51,338 nt of DNA from Protostelium mycophagum (taxonomy: Eukaryota > Evosea > Variosea > Protosteliida > Protosteliaceae), in contig MZNV01001253.1 in assembly GCA_002081555.1 (NCBI GenBank), positions 1-51,338 on the forward strand, in the 5' to 3' direction. Shown here in pieces: positions 32,173-48,200 of the stretch; position 1 is the first letter of the stretch, and every line of letters starts with the position of its first letter. A program made the position numbers and the translations under genes. Below the pieces are notes generated by a model, which saw only the letters and a list, made by a program, of their open reading frames with translations, did not search any database and was not told the DNA's origin.

Positions 32173-34829
32173 TCACAGTAAGACCGAATTTCTGAGATTT
32201 TGTTCTTGTTTGATCTCTTTAATTGCGATTTTTTTCTTTGTTGAATGGATGTAGTGATAATCAGGGTGAATTGCGAGGACCTAGAAGTGATTAATAAATA
32301 TAATACTTGTGATAATATAAGATTTTACCTGACAGATGATGGGCAAAGTGGCACCCATGACAAAAGTGATGTTGATTATCGGCAATGCAATGTTCAAGAT
32401 CATCAATCCCACATTCCCCTCCGCCAATTGCTAATCATCATCAGCTCATCACCAAAACCACTCCATCTACACCGTTGTAAAACCGACTCACCGTGTACAA
32501 TATCATGATGGATACAGAGATATAAACAGATTGCACAAAGACGAGCATCTGGGCCATATAGACCAGCGAATGAGGCCTTCCGAAGGGAAACATGGATTCA
32601 TATCGTGTGTTGGTGGTGCAGCACGGGATGATACAAAATTTCCAGCGTGGTTTCTGTACTTGTCTCGAGTTCATGTCCACCTCTATTGCAATCTGTTGCT
32701 GTCAGTTTAACCTAAAAATTGAAAAATCTCCGAAAAATGAAATTCACTAAACCCTAAACTCACAGCGTCTTGGGGTGTCTGACTTCTTCTGTAGTCATAA
32801 AATGAATCCTGACAAGCCTCCACAGGCGCTATAGTATAAGGCTTCTGTGGTTGCGCCTCGTTCATATCGTCTTGTACAGTTCCATAACTCTTTCCTCTGG
32901 CCATAAAGGGGGAGGAACTTTGCCTCAGAAGAGATGACTGACCTTTTGCAGAGTTGATTGTGGGTTGCGATGGGATCTGATCGATGGAAACAACTGTCGT
33001 TTCCGTGGCGGGGTAGGGGCTGCAGGGAGTGAGAACGTCACGTGATGTAAAAAAGGCGGGAAAAAATGCAAGAATTTCTGTACAGTTTGTGGCGGAGAAA
33101 GCATGATCTACAACGAGGGACTTACGGTACAATATTCGCGTTTTCGTTATTTCCTGGCTCCATGTACATTGTCTTTGGTTTTGGAGTCGCAATAAAATAA
33201 GCCTGGTCTTCCACCATCTTATTTCTGATCTCAATTACGCGATACCACAAATAGCTGTCACATTCAGTTGTAGTTTGACAGTTTTTCGAAATTTTGATAG
33301 GTATCATAAAAATTCAAATACTGATTGAATCAAATAAAAACGAAAACTCACAGAGAATAAAGGAAGACAAGAGCCGTTCCAATAGAAAAGGTTCCTTCGA
33401 ATTCAGAATCGAGGTAGTTGACAGACATAACGACCAACACGATGATCCACACCTCCCATAATTAAAAAAACTTGCGAAAAAATCTTAAATAATGTACCTT
33501 CCAGTTGAGTTCGACAACCTCGGAGAAAGTTTGCTGCAATTTTTTAGTTCAGATATAAATGCTAATCATCTAATACAATATAAAACAAAATATAAATACC
33601 ACGGAGAGAATAAATGGAAATAAAATCAATGACAGAAAGTTTAAATTCTTACTGAATAAATTCTTTTCAAGTATTTGTAGTACTCAAAATCGTCGGGTAG
33701 GTTATGCACCAAAATAAAGTTTTCGCGAAGTTTCACAAAGTGGTAGTATTTAATTGCAACGTTGAAGTAACTCATGAATTTTCCGACTCTTCTGGGCGAT
33801 TCTCCATCTACAACGGTCAGAATTTTCTTTGGAAAGTTCGGTACTTACGTCTTCGTTCTAGCCTCTTCCATTGACTCTTGATGAAGCCACCAAGAATTAA
33901 GAGGTATATCACAATGGTGACATAGATTAGAACTAAAAAGATCAGCTACAAGAGCAGATGTATGGGGTAGTATAGAGGCACCAAGATTTGTTGTGGCGGC
34001 TGTAGAATATAGAGGTACATTCTTCTCCAAAAATAAACGATGGATGATCATGTCCAGGATCAAAATAAAAGAAGACTGACCGACGACAAAGAGGAACATG
34101 TGGATGAACTCGATGAATTCTTCGTCCAAAGCTCTGACATTAACGAAGTGAAGCACTCGCTCGAAGGTTCCGGAGCGGATAAGAGTGAAGAATAAGAAGG
34201 ACACAAGTCCCAGAATCATGAGCTCTATACATTGTCACGTGACATTATTGAACTCTTTGTGATCACCTGTGGTGACCTTCTTTATGATGGCGCTAACATG
34301 CTTCTTTCCTGTGGTCCTGGCGTACTAAAATTTTTATTCTTTTATTCAAACGATAGAAAAATTTGGACTCACCACTGTCGCCTTGTGATGGGCTTTCTCG
34401 AGAATCAGAGAGAAGATGATTAGAATACTAATAACAGCTACACCAGCTACCACTCCATCTGCCTTCAATAGTTCCTTTGTCACTGATGGCTATCAGTTTA
34501 TAGAGGAAGATCTTTTACTCACCAGATGGGCCCTCGTGTTCGCCTTTCGTTTCATTTTTCTGCCCTCCAGATTCCTCCTCCAGAAGACTACGTAACATGT
34601 TGATCTTAATAGGGTTAACGCCTACATGATGCTTGGAGAGTCTTACTGTGGCGTCGTGCGTGTGATGCCCGGAGTTCGTCTTCGTTATGATGTAGTTCGT
34701 AACCTTCTGTTCCTTCTGAAAACTCGTGTAGATGCGCCCACTCCGGTGCTTCATGCCACCAACCCAGGGCGGATTTCGCTGAAGGAAGGAGTCCTCACTT
34801 CGAAGTGGTAAGCGCTCGCTTGTGTACAT
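32173..34829 (-). CDS. MLO-family seven-helix membrane protein
   Basis: On the minus strand, after a polar N-terminus (MYTSERLPLRSEDSFLQ), comes DGVVAGVAVISILIIFSLIL-EKAHHKATV (about 34410-34490). It is followed by GKKHVSAIIKKVTT and ELMILGLVSFLFFTLIRSG (34160-34220). This matches the MLO start: helix, ER-x-x-H, K-x-L-x-x-x-x-x-x-x-x-x-KEELMLLGF. Later blocks include LIFLVLIYVTIVIYLLILGG (33890-33950), FVKLRENFILVHNLPDDFEY with YYKYLKRIYS (about 33650-33735), FSEVVELNWKVWIIVLVVMS, YLWYRVIEIRNKMVED and a last helix NVGLMILNIALPIINITFVM (about 32350-32420). The C-terminus is VLAIHPDYHYIH..NSVLL at 32173. MLO proteins, known from plant mildew susceptibility and pollen reception, are calmodulin-regulated membrane proteins, and some are calcium channels. 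The loop between 32700 and 33120 is divergent. Its gene end faces the topoisomerase end across 59 bp. Confidence 0.8.
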
Positions 34830-34901
34830 GGTCCTACGCGGTCATGCCAGCACTGTACAAGAAAGATGTCTATAAATATTGGAAAAGTGTAATACATCCG
34901 T

Positions 34902-35776
34902 TTATTCAGACCCAAAATCATCCAAAATTGAATTGTTGTTGTCGATCATGACCTACCAAAAATAAATCAAGAAAACAAAACAGAATAATGCTTGATAATG
35001 ACCATTACGATCACCTGCAATTGATGGTTCGACATGTCCAGGTTGTCCGTAAGGTCTTTAAAATTCATGTCTTTCAGATATATCTATATTGATCAGTCCG
35101 TCATTCTGTCCCTCTGGACAATAAAAATGAATTAAATGATCATTATCTGATCTCACTTCAGCTTGTGGTATTCTGATGATTTCTTCTGGTTGTACAACGG
35201 CCTCCTCCATACGATCTTTTTTCGTTTTCTTCGTTTCGTTTTTGTTCTTCGTAAATCGACCACGGTTGAACAGATCATCTAAAGGAATGTGTCTTTGCTG
35301 TTCCATTCAGAAAACTTCATTCGTGCAAGAAAAGGGTGAGAAAAAGACCTGTAAGTAATGCAGGACGTCGTCTAATTCTTCGTATTTGGATGTAAGGCTT
35401 GTCTTCTCGTCATATGGTTTCTTCCTCTTAGGCGACGTCTTTGAGGGTATAGTCAATCTTCGCTTTTCTGGTGGATTGCTTGATGTATGTGTGTGCTCTT
35501 GCCACCTAATCAGTATGAGTGATCAATTAGAGGCAAAGATGTCAGTTATGACCTCGTTATCTCGGTTTGTAGATCTTGGAGTTGTGACTCCTGCTGTATA
35601 ATTTTGTCGAAGAGGTTTGGAAGATGGGTGATCACCGCTTTTAATATGTTCGCCTCACTGGTCGATTGGATATCGAGGCGATCTTTGGCCTTATGTATGA
35701 TCTGAACTTGTTCATCTGTGATTGTGATGGTCAATTGCTTTCTTTTCTTCTCTTCTGAAAGTACAGAGGACGGCAT
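34902..35776 (-). CDS. Basic coiled-coil, probably nuclear protein, unknown
   Basis: Starts MPSSVLSEEKKRKQLTITIT (35776), followed by DEQVQIIHKAKDRLDIQSTS and an amphipathic HLPNLFDKIIQQESQLQDLQ coiled coil. Later exons encode NPPEKRRLTIPSKTSPKRKK, a likely bipartite nuclear localisation signal, then SKYEELDDVLHYLQ, QRHIPLDDLFNRGRF, TKNKNETKKTKKDRMEEAVV, GQNDGLINIDI, YLKDMNFKDLTDNLDMSNHQ and VMIDNNNSILDDFGSE, ending at 34902. The first block, a short basic region plus two helices, has the feel of a helix-loop-helix or BEN-like DNA-binding unit, but no family was identified. At least four introns. The gene lies immediately downstream of the MLO gene's start in the same orientation (72-bp gap). 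Confidence 0.6.
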
Positions 35777-36168
35777 TGTGTATGTGATCGTTGTTGCCGA
35801 TCGACGTCACAAATAGTACGAGTTTTCCATGTTGGATCCACACCGTGCCAGGGCGAATATTTTATTTACAGAAATTGATCACTTTTAACAGAAAGATATC
35901 GCCAGTGTCCCTTCTCGTTTGAAAGGTGCCGATCGAAGATCATTCCATAGTGGACTGCAGCTGGCTGATAATTATCTGAATGATGAAGCTGTTTGGATCC
36001 GATGTATATATGATGTCATTGAATTTCTGAAAGATGCACGCGTAACAGCGAGCTTTGTCTGGTATCGAAAGAATTTAATTGTCCATTTATTAATTTTATT
36101 GTTGTAATTTGGCAATTGCGGAACTCGCAGAATTCAGAATTACAAAACCGGGAATTGGAAGTCGGAAA
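35777..36168. promoter_or_regulatory. Divergent promoter region
   Basis: A 392-bp gap between the basic coiled-coil gene (-) and P5C dehydrogenase (+). A 62-codon + frame at 35919-36107 has no recognisable features. A possible 5' untranslated exon ends near 36130 (CTCGCAG). Two promoters are expected here. Confidence 0.4.
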
Positions 36169-38825
<2,657 letters not shown>

Positions 38826-38848
38826 ATAAAGAAGAGGTCGAGTGTTTT

Positions 38849-39332
38849 TACTTTACTTTTCAGATAGACGTCTTACAAAACATTCTGCGGAAGGAGACAC
38901 AAAGACACGTTTTGGCTTCCCACATTGATTACCGCATTGCTTCCGTGGGAATCATCTTTGGTGTCTCCATTACTGTGAGGATCTTCATCAATTGTGCCAG
39001 CAGCGACCGTGTTCACAAGATTAATTTTTGTAAGAAACCTCAATTCAAGTCTGAGAGTTGGCGTGTAAGTACCCTCGGTTCAGAAACGCCTTCATTAATA
39101 AAAGTGAAAAGACGTCAGACACAATTTAAAGCCAATATCTTGTGGTTAAAATGATAAAGGATTTGAATATGTACCTGTGGCTTATTTGAAATTTAAATAG
39201 GACAATGCTTATGCACAACAACCTCTTGGACATCGTCATCAAAGCATCTGCGTTTACAGAAGAAATAGATTAAAAAACGCTCAATGTGGATGTGGACCAA
39301 CTGATGTAGGTCTTGAAGGACACTTTTCATAG
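38849..39332 (+). CDS. Candidate two-exon small protein, start unknown
   Basis: Between P5C dehydrogenase and the carrier lies an open stretch (after a TTTTCAG acceptor-like site near 38863) encoding RKETQRHVLASHIDYRIASV with a hydrophobic GIIFGVSITVRIFI segment and ending SESWR. A GTAAGT donor is at 39065. An acceptor at 39199-39200 would join it in frame to NAYAQQPLGHRHQSICVYRR and a cysteine-containing tail, ending at TAG 39330-39332. No in-frame ATG is present in exon 1, so an upstream exon or an alternative 3' end of the P5C dehydrogenase transcript must be considered. Not recognised as any family. It may simply be 5' untranslated sequence of the carrier gene. Confidence 0.35.
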
Positions 39333-39450
39333 AATAATATTGGCCTGCAAAGATTTTGATTTTGCTTGTTAAAATGTTCACGTGAATTGTTGTAGATGGA
39401 TGTGCGTAACTACACGAATCAACGGGCACTGCTCCCAACACATCACAGAT

Positions 39451-41774
39451 ATGAGCGACCAAAGAAAGCCTGATGAAGTCCAGACGATAAAATCACACGG
39501 TTGGTTCTTTTTGCATCAGTCATCTCGAACTGATGTTCTTCAGAAAAACCAGAGCTAAATGTCAGAGTAAAATGGAGCGAGATTCACGTGCCAACCCTTC
39601 TCGCCACCATGACCTCTGTATATCTTGCAGAGTGCACCTGTTACCACCCCTTTGAAGTGAGATCACCGTTCACATGAAATCTGAACGACCATTCCAGGTG
39701 TTGAAGACGAGGATGCAGACAAGCCAGAAGGTATTAGATGATCATCTTCTTACGACTTAACGACGCAGAATTTCAATTTCACGGAGACAAAGAACATGCT
39801 CAAGACACTCGGTTTCAGAGGTGATCAGACTTTACCTAGTGTCATCCTCTCATCTTATAAAGGCATGTACTCTGGCTTCCTGCCAAACACTTTGGGAAAC
39901 CTTCCTGGAAATGCGATGTACATCACAGCCTACAACTCCACAAGAGAATATCTGGAACAGTTTTCAGACCGCACAGACGGAAAACAAGGTTAGACTTTGT
40001 CTATATATCGTAGCTTTGCCATATCTAGAATAGATTTGAAGTAAAACGTGTTTATCATCCATGTTATTATGTCTTTGGTGAATGGACGGCCGTTAAGACA
40101 GAGGCAAAGCCATGGGGGAAGAACATTTTGACTCGCACGTGTCTATTTTTCTGCGTAATTCTCGTGTATTTCTGTTATAAACATCAAAGTTTTGGATTAT
40201 AACATTTTTAATAATTATTATCTTGCATTTAAATTCAACGAAAATCAACACCTTGCGACTAACCTTCTTCATTCAATTTGAACTGAATTTTCTGGGAGAT
40301 TTCGCTGAAAATCTCCAGCATTATGGGTCTCTTTCTGTTCTGGGATCGCAGCTGACTTTTCGTCGAATCTTCTTTACGTACCGGTGGATTGTGTTGTGAA
40401 CAGACTATACGTACAGGATCAAAAGAGAAAAGCATATAACAACGCCTTTCGTGAGTTTTATTCTTTTGAAACCTAAAATCAAAAATAAATTTCCAGAAAA
40501 ATTCAATTCATGGAGATTCGAATTTTCCTGAATTTAGAAGAGGTGATACGTCACATTGCGAAACACGAAGGCATAAAGGGATTTTTCAGAGGGGCGGGAG
40601 CCTCTATGCTGACAAGCACCCCATCAGCAGGTGGGAATTTTAACATTATTATGTCAAGTCTGAGACGAACTTTGACGATGTAGCCGTGTCAGATATATTT
40701 TTTATGCCACAAAAGTCTATGACAATTGCATTTTTTGTAGTTTGTGTATATTTCGTTTGTATTTAATCAGTACTTATTTTGTTAAATGATGAAGGTATTT
40801 GGTGGACAGCCTATGAGTACAGCAAAGAAACTTATTCACAGATTTTACACAACAGAAAAGTGGAGAAACAAAAACTCCGAGGGGTGAGCGACATAAAGTG
40901 TCAAAATGTCAAATATGACGTCTGACGTCATGTCAGGAGACACCCTCTGACGTGGTGACGTCAGATATCCGGGCACAATTTTTGGCGGGAAGTACCGCCG
41001 GTATCATCATGAACACCCTCAATAACCCCATGGAGGTCAGAAGTTTCCCCGAAATTTCCCAGAATTTTCCTTTTCTTTTTTCGCTGCTTTGCAGCAAAAT
41101 ATTCCTCGGTAAGCAACGTGTCATTACCGCGAATCACGTTAAGATTCACAATTTCCATCGAAATCTCACATCTACAGGTCGTCCGCGTGCGTCTGCAGAC
41201 ACAACATTTTTACATACACACATTCGTCACGCCGCATGACCCGACTTCAACGAAGAAACCATACTTCTATAATAATTCACTCCAAGCACTAAAGATAATT
41301 GTGAAGGAGGAAGGTGAGATATTTTATCTTTACGATGCAGCAGAGCTGCGGGTCAGTTTGTGATTTTATTTTGGCACGGTAAGCACGTACGGACTCACGG
41401 TAACTTTTCGTGATCTCACCGCACGCCACGTCGAAATGCTTGTACACTTTGCAATTGATTAGAGTGGAGTCTAAGTGTAATTTTTTGGGCAAAAAGATGT
41501 ACACAAAATTCTAAAAGAATCTCAATATCGCGGTGGACAACCATCTACTGCTAACCAAAACACTTCACGGTTACTACCTAGCTTCGGCTATGCTCACGGC
41601 GATTTTAAAATGACCTTTGCCGCAAAGCCGCGTTTTTGTTTGTTTCAATCACTGATTCTAAAAGGTTTGAGAGGCTTAGCAAGAGGGCTGACTCCGAGAC
41701 TGATTTATGCCGCTGTGTTTTCGAGTCTTTCTGGGGTACTATACGAATTCATCATGAAAGTCAGCAAGAAGTGA
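39451..41774 (+). CDS. Mitochondrial carrier, SLC25A44-like
   Basis: Six-helix inner-membrane carrier with three ~100-residue repeats. The start MSDQRKPDEVQTIKS leads into VKWSEIHVPTLLATMTSVYL. Repeat signatures are: HPFE-VLKTRMQTSQ (about 39645-39730), VPVDCVVNRLYVQDQ (40378-40420, degenerate charged position) and NPMEVVRVRLQTQ (last exon pair, about 41020 and 41180). Other landmarks: YSGFLPNTLGNLPGNAMYIT, EGIKGFFRGAGASMLTSTPS with IWWTAYEYSKE, FLAGSTAGIIMNTL and LRGLARGLTPRLIYA. The WW pair, VP-[IV]-D-V-V motif and PNS/PSAG turn resemble human SLC25A44, which carries branched-chain amino acids; the substrate here is inferred only. Introns are rich in GC hairpins and TGTCA/TGACGTCA words (for example 40884-40936). 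It neighbours another mitochondrial amino acid catabolism gene. Confidence 0.85.
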
Positions 41775-42110
41775 CGGTCATCCCTTTGAAAAGAAGTGAA
41801 TAAAAATGTCTCAACTGGCCATCATCTTGAAGCGAATTGGCACGAAAATGTTCTAAAGATGAGGAAGAATGCGTCTTCAACTGAATGAGAGTTATGCCCA
41901 CTTCTGAAAGTAATTTTCGGTGTATAGTAACATGTCTGGAAATTCAACAACCTTCGTGTTACCAGAGGCTTTGTGCTGTTTTAAGGCTTCGACATTTTCA
42001 ATAAAGAGGACATATCTTGCGTATTAATAGGCGGAACAACTTCGTTGTAGAACGTCATTGCTTCTGAAAAAAAGTCCAGGAGAGCACCGAAACAAAATTA
42101 GCAACGACCG
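41775..42110. other. Intergenic spacer
   Basis: Spacer between two head-to-tail + genes. A poly(A) signal AATAAA lies near 41800 for the carrier. One GTTGTAGA octamer occurs at about 42045. No gene was seen. It probably holds the promoter of the CaMK gene. Confidence 0.5.
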
Positions 42111-43413
<1,303 letters not shown>

Positions 43414-43480
43414 AATGCGTTAATAAAGGTCAGTTGTAGCGAAACGGTTCTTTTGGCGCTTCGGTTCGGTCACATTCAAA

Positions 43481-45174
43481 ATGACCAACAGCAATCGCAA
43501 AGGAAGGATCAAGACAATGGAGGGCTCCCATTTGAAGGGGAGGACCTTCCGAGCTCTTCGTGAGTAGCACTATGGAAACGACATTTAATGTGTTTTAGAG
43601 GGGCGCAGTTATACGGCCCCGGCGACTCGTGCGCCAAATACACCCAAAGTGTTCCTTTCTTCCTCTAAAGTTACTTTTATTTCACCTGAGGGACATCTTT
43701 TCGACCAGTATTATCAAAACATGCAAGAGGCAGAATCACTCCTGCCGGATCCTTATGATGTAAGCATTGTCGCTCATCTTGTGGTCCTGTCGGAATGACA
43801 TCTTGACATTGTGGGCTTGGATTCTTTCATATCACAGCTCGATCAAATGCATTTATTGTTAACACCTGCACCCTGCGTTGATGATTCGTGTCCATAATAC
43901 ATCATTATATATTATATAATCTGACCGTAATTGAAAGGATCGACCTCTCATCCCAGAAGATCTCGACACCCTCGCCACCACTTTCAATTTAGACGTCCGC
44001 ACCATCTTATCACCCCCCATACCTGAAGAGTTTGAAAGATATTTGGAGTATGAGAGGGCACTGTTGGAATGGTCAAGAAAGAGCGAAGAAGCTCTCATCA
44101 CGATGAAGCTGCCGAGATCCACCGCGAGACATTACTACAGACCAAGAATCACGGTATTTACATCGTTGTAGACGGATTTGTTTTTGAAATGATTTAATAT
44201 GATGAGTAATTTTAGTTTGTACAATTTGGAATTTTTGTGACGCAATAAACTGTCAATCCCTCAAAGTCTGGAAATTTCACTGAAATCTCCAGGACAAGAT
44301 GAGATCTGAACAAGATTCTGGGAACATAACCCAACTACAACTCGCCGCAAAAAGCCCCCTCAAGCGGAAAGATGGCCCCCTGACTCCTGATGATGAGACC
44401 CTCGCCCAAGCGAAAATCTTAACCGAGAGACTTGCAGACGGAGAGATCACGGAGGAACACCTGGCGAAGCTATTAATAGACCGGCAGTGAGTTGACACTT
44501 CGAGAATTTTCTGGGAAAAGTGGGTGATTTTTTGACAGATTCAACAATGTGACAGAATTGGAGCTTACGTCTTTGAGACTCGTGGAGCAACCCTGGGACT
44601 CCTCTTTACTCCCCGCAGAACCTGATCCCAACAACTACAACTCCTTCGAAGGTATTTCCCGCCAAAATCACCATCACCATCATGATGTACATCATGTCAT
44701 GACGTCTGACATTATGACATCTTGGAATCTCATTGAGATATCTCAGAGTACGAATACGCCATGGTGAGGTGGTCGTATGTTTGCAGTAACAACACCAAGA
44801 TCATCCCCCCCCACGCATACCAGCTCAAAGATTTGATCCCAATCGCCCAAGAAGAAGAGGTACGTAACTTGTCGTCTGTCACATGTCAGTCATGAAATTT
44901 CACTGAAATTTCGTAGGAAGTGGAGGAAGAATACTCTCTCAGTGAAGCCGAAGAAAATGAAATCAAACGTGATTTCTTTTTACGGCCTGGGAAAAATCCC
45001 AGATCTTTCCAATGCTTCGAACAGGTCACCAGAAATTTCGTGGAAATTTCACTGAATAGTGTAGGAATGTCTGCCGGTGCCGAAACTCACAACACCGGAT
45101 ATTCGGAGAAATATTATTCCGACGGCGGTTCCGCGGGATCAGCAATTTACAACGGACATGATCAGACATTTTGA
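43481..45174 (+). CDS. Unknown acidic protein
   Basis: Starts MTNSNRKGRIKTMEGSHLKG. Further blocks: SYTAPATRAPNTPKVFLSSS, VTFISPEGHLFDQYYQNMQE, DRPLIPEDLDTLATTFNLDV with RTILSPPIPEEFERYLEYER, LTPDDETLAQAKILTERLAD with GEITEEHLAKLLIDRQ, and VEEEYSLSEAEENEIKRDFF. These are helical, highly charged segments without a recognised domain. Introns are short; the one at 44860-44916 ends in two GAAATTTC words. The final frame to 45174 (EISLNS..SAIYNGHDQTF) overlaps GAAATTTC-type intron sequence and may not be coding. It is quite possible that this gene continues by splicing into the following one. Confidence 0.5.
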
Positions 45175-45285
45175 CAAATTTCGGTGAATTTTCATCGGAT
45201 TTTCTTCTCGATTTTTTCTGAAATTTAATTTTTAAATTTTTGAACTTGAAGAAATTTGAGTTTTATTTACATCGTTGTAGAAGGG

Positions 45286-48200
45286 CCACAGCCATAGCAA
45301 ATAGGCAGTTATTAGTTGGTTCCTCCGTGTCAGCAAGGAACATCACCACCCCTCAGTAAGATATCATCTCTTGTCATCACGACATCACCATGACGTCATG
45401 TCGACATTTAATAGTTTATTACCGGTGGTACACGGGGTGTTTAAGAGACAAGCAGAGAAGAAAGATGTTCCCATGATGGCGAGATATCATAACAAGGTTC
45501 TACGTGAGTTTTATTGGAATATAACATTCGCAGGTGCAGATTCGCAGCTTTAAAAATCTGCGATTTCATAAACATTATTTGTCGTCTTCAGCTTCCACAA
45601 AATTCTTGCCACTTATTTTCCCTCAATTCTCATCGAAATTTCACCGAAATTTCGCAGGTAGAACAGACTTGAACGGCCGTGCCCTCATGTCATGCATGGA
45701 CTCACCTCCAGAACTTTACGGAAAAATCGTGGAAGCTTATCTCCCAGCCTTCGATATAGACAAGACCAACGTGCTGCGCGAGCTCGCCAACAGCACCAAT
45801 AGAACCCACATAAAGAATCAGATCATGAGGGTGGGTGTTTGACATGTGCCGGGATGATGACCTCAATCAGTTGCAAATGCCATCGCATGACGAGTTGGAA
45901 TCTTGGTTCCATCCGAAAACTCCGCCGGAGGTGAGGAGCGTTGTAGATTGTCAAATACAGACGAATTTTCTGTGAAATTTCGAGGAATTTCACTCAAGTA
46001 TGTAGACAATGAGAACACAAAGGGTGGAGCTCGATTTGATGTTTGTCGGAGACAAGGTTGAAATTTCTTCTGAATTTCTTTCAAAATTAGTCCTCAGGTA
46101 CGTCTACATCGTTGTAATCCGTCAACTTATCTTGAATTCATTCGAAAAAAAGTTCCCGCGCTTTTCGAGATTCAAATTTTGAAAAATGACTGTGGCAGTG
46201 AAATGTATCTGGACCAATTCGAGGACGCCATGGCAAATGGAATTGTTCCGCACATCGGGGTCACTACTTACCAGCAATATACCGTCAATAACTTTACCGC
46301 CCAAAAATTCGTGGAATTTTTGGCGCTCTACAACGACCACAAGTCATTGAAGACGAGGGCCAAGGTGAGACTTCCGTGAAATTTCTGTGAAATTTCATTG
46401 AAAGGTGGAAGATCTCCATGATCACGTCATTCGTTCTACAATCGCATCGGTCACAGATTTTACTTGATTCAATCGCAGAAGGTAAGTGGTCCATTTCCCC
46501 ACAGCAATCCCCATCGTCAAACGGAGGAAGAATATTGACTCGTTGTAGACGTGACGTCACTTTATTATTTGGCCTGTGTGATGAATTTCTACAACGAGGT
46601 ACACACGGACATCGTCCCCCCAAGCCAAGACAAAGTCGATTATTTCACTCAGGTGAGTTCACGTTAGCGTACCGCGCGATCACGTCATCTTACCGTGCGT
46701 ACACTTTGATCTGTTTCAAGAAAAAAAGTCCGCTTTCTTACCGCAAGAATCTACGTTAACAACCGCGGACTCACGACCACAGAAAAACGGGGCGCATTGT
46801 AGACAGATCATCAACAGCACCATGTCTTATTATTATCTAAAGAATGTGTTAAACGTAGTGAGCAAAAAGCCGTATGTATACGGCAGCATGACCCCCAATG
46901 TACAGGCCGTGATGAAGGTGGGCGAGTTGTAGATGGGATTGTAGATCCGGTTTCTGGGATTCTTCATCGAAATTTCAGACCGAAAGATCACCGAAAATAT
47001 TCACAAATTTATGCGTTGTAGATGGCACCTCATAAGAATAAAATATACTGATATCTCACAGTCCGTGTCTACAACGCTGATAGCTCGGTTGAGAGAGCAC
47101 CCGGAGTTCATTAAGACACAGATATGGCAAGCTTGCACCTCTTCATCACTGCATCATTCCACATTCGCATTGTTTATTTTTAGTCAGCTGCTGGTGAATG
47201 AGAGTGCATTGCAGGTATGTCTCATGTAGATGGATGATACCACGACATGATGTCATGATGACTGGATGTGTGACGTCATTCGAATTTCTGGCTCCGTCGA
47301 AGGAGAAGTGACTTCGCAACTTTGTGCAGCACCATCTGATGACGTCATAAAAACAATAATGAGATGTGGCTGAGATATCTCAGGATTCATTGAAGGCGGA
47401 CATCTTCGGCCTCTACAACGGCCTCAGATGCTTATTCTGCAGGAAATGCTCACAAAGGACCCGATTCTCCCACGTTCCGGTGAGTTTTTTCCGAAATTTC
47501 CGCGAAATTCCGTCAAAATCTGAGTGAAAAAGTACGCGATCAGAAGGTTATACCAGATATGTCACACTGGCACTTGGAGACAATATTTCTTGAGCAAATA
47601 CACACCCGACTCCATTTTCGAGGTTAATTTTTATTTGTTATTTCTGATGATCTATTTTTAGGTTTCAAATTTTTTATAATGTATTTTTTGTCGACACCTA
47701 AAACTTTCTGTCTGCCACTGTCGACATTAGGAAAGATTATGATGACGTGTACAGGATCTCAAAGGTGATCGGAAGGATGGAAATAGATGGGTACCCTCCC
47801 TCCTCTCCGAATTAACCCTGAACCTCTGCAAAGACGTCATAAAAAAGGTGAAATGTCAAAACGACACGCGTCAAACTGACGTGACACTTTTACAACGAGA
47901 CTGAATCTTTTCAGAAAGACGGACTTCAATTTTTGACGGAAGAGAAATTTCTTGATGACGTCATCCAACATCTATCGGTATTGATGCTAAAATTAGACGA
48001 GGTAGCCGTTACGAAATTCAAAATTTGAATTCTGAAACTTGCAGCGCACTACGGTCTTTACCGAAATCGCCGCAGTGATTTACAAAGCGAAGCAGCGAAG
48101 GCGGTCTCTCAAAGATTACAAGGTGACATGTGACGTTGTCATGACAGCATACAGAAGTCATCATGTGTCAGATTTGACATGATACTGACGTGTACAGGCG

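Noticed and set aside
44660-44700. His-rich HHHHHDVHH string as a metal-binding motif
   Set aside because: It falls in a segment following a likely intron start and coincides with CATCATCAC/TGACGTCA-type intron words, so it is probably not translated.
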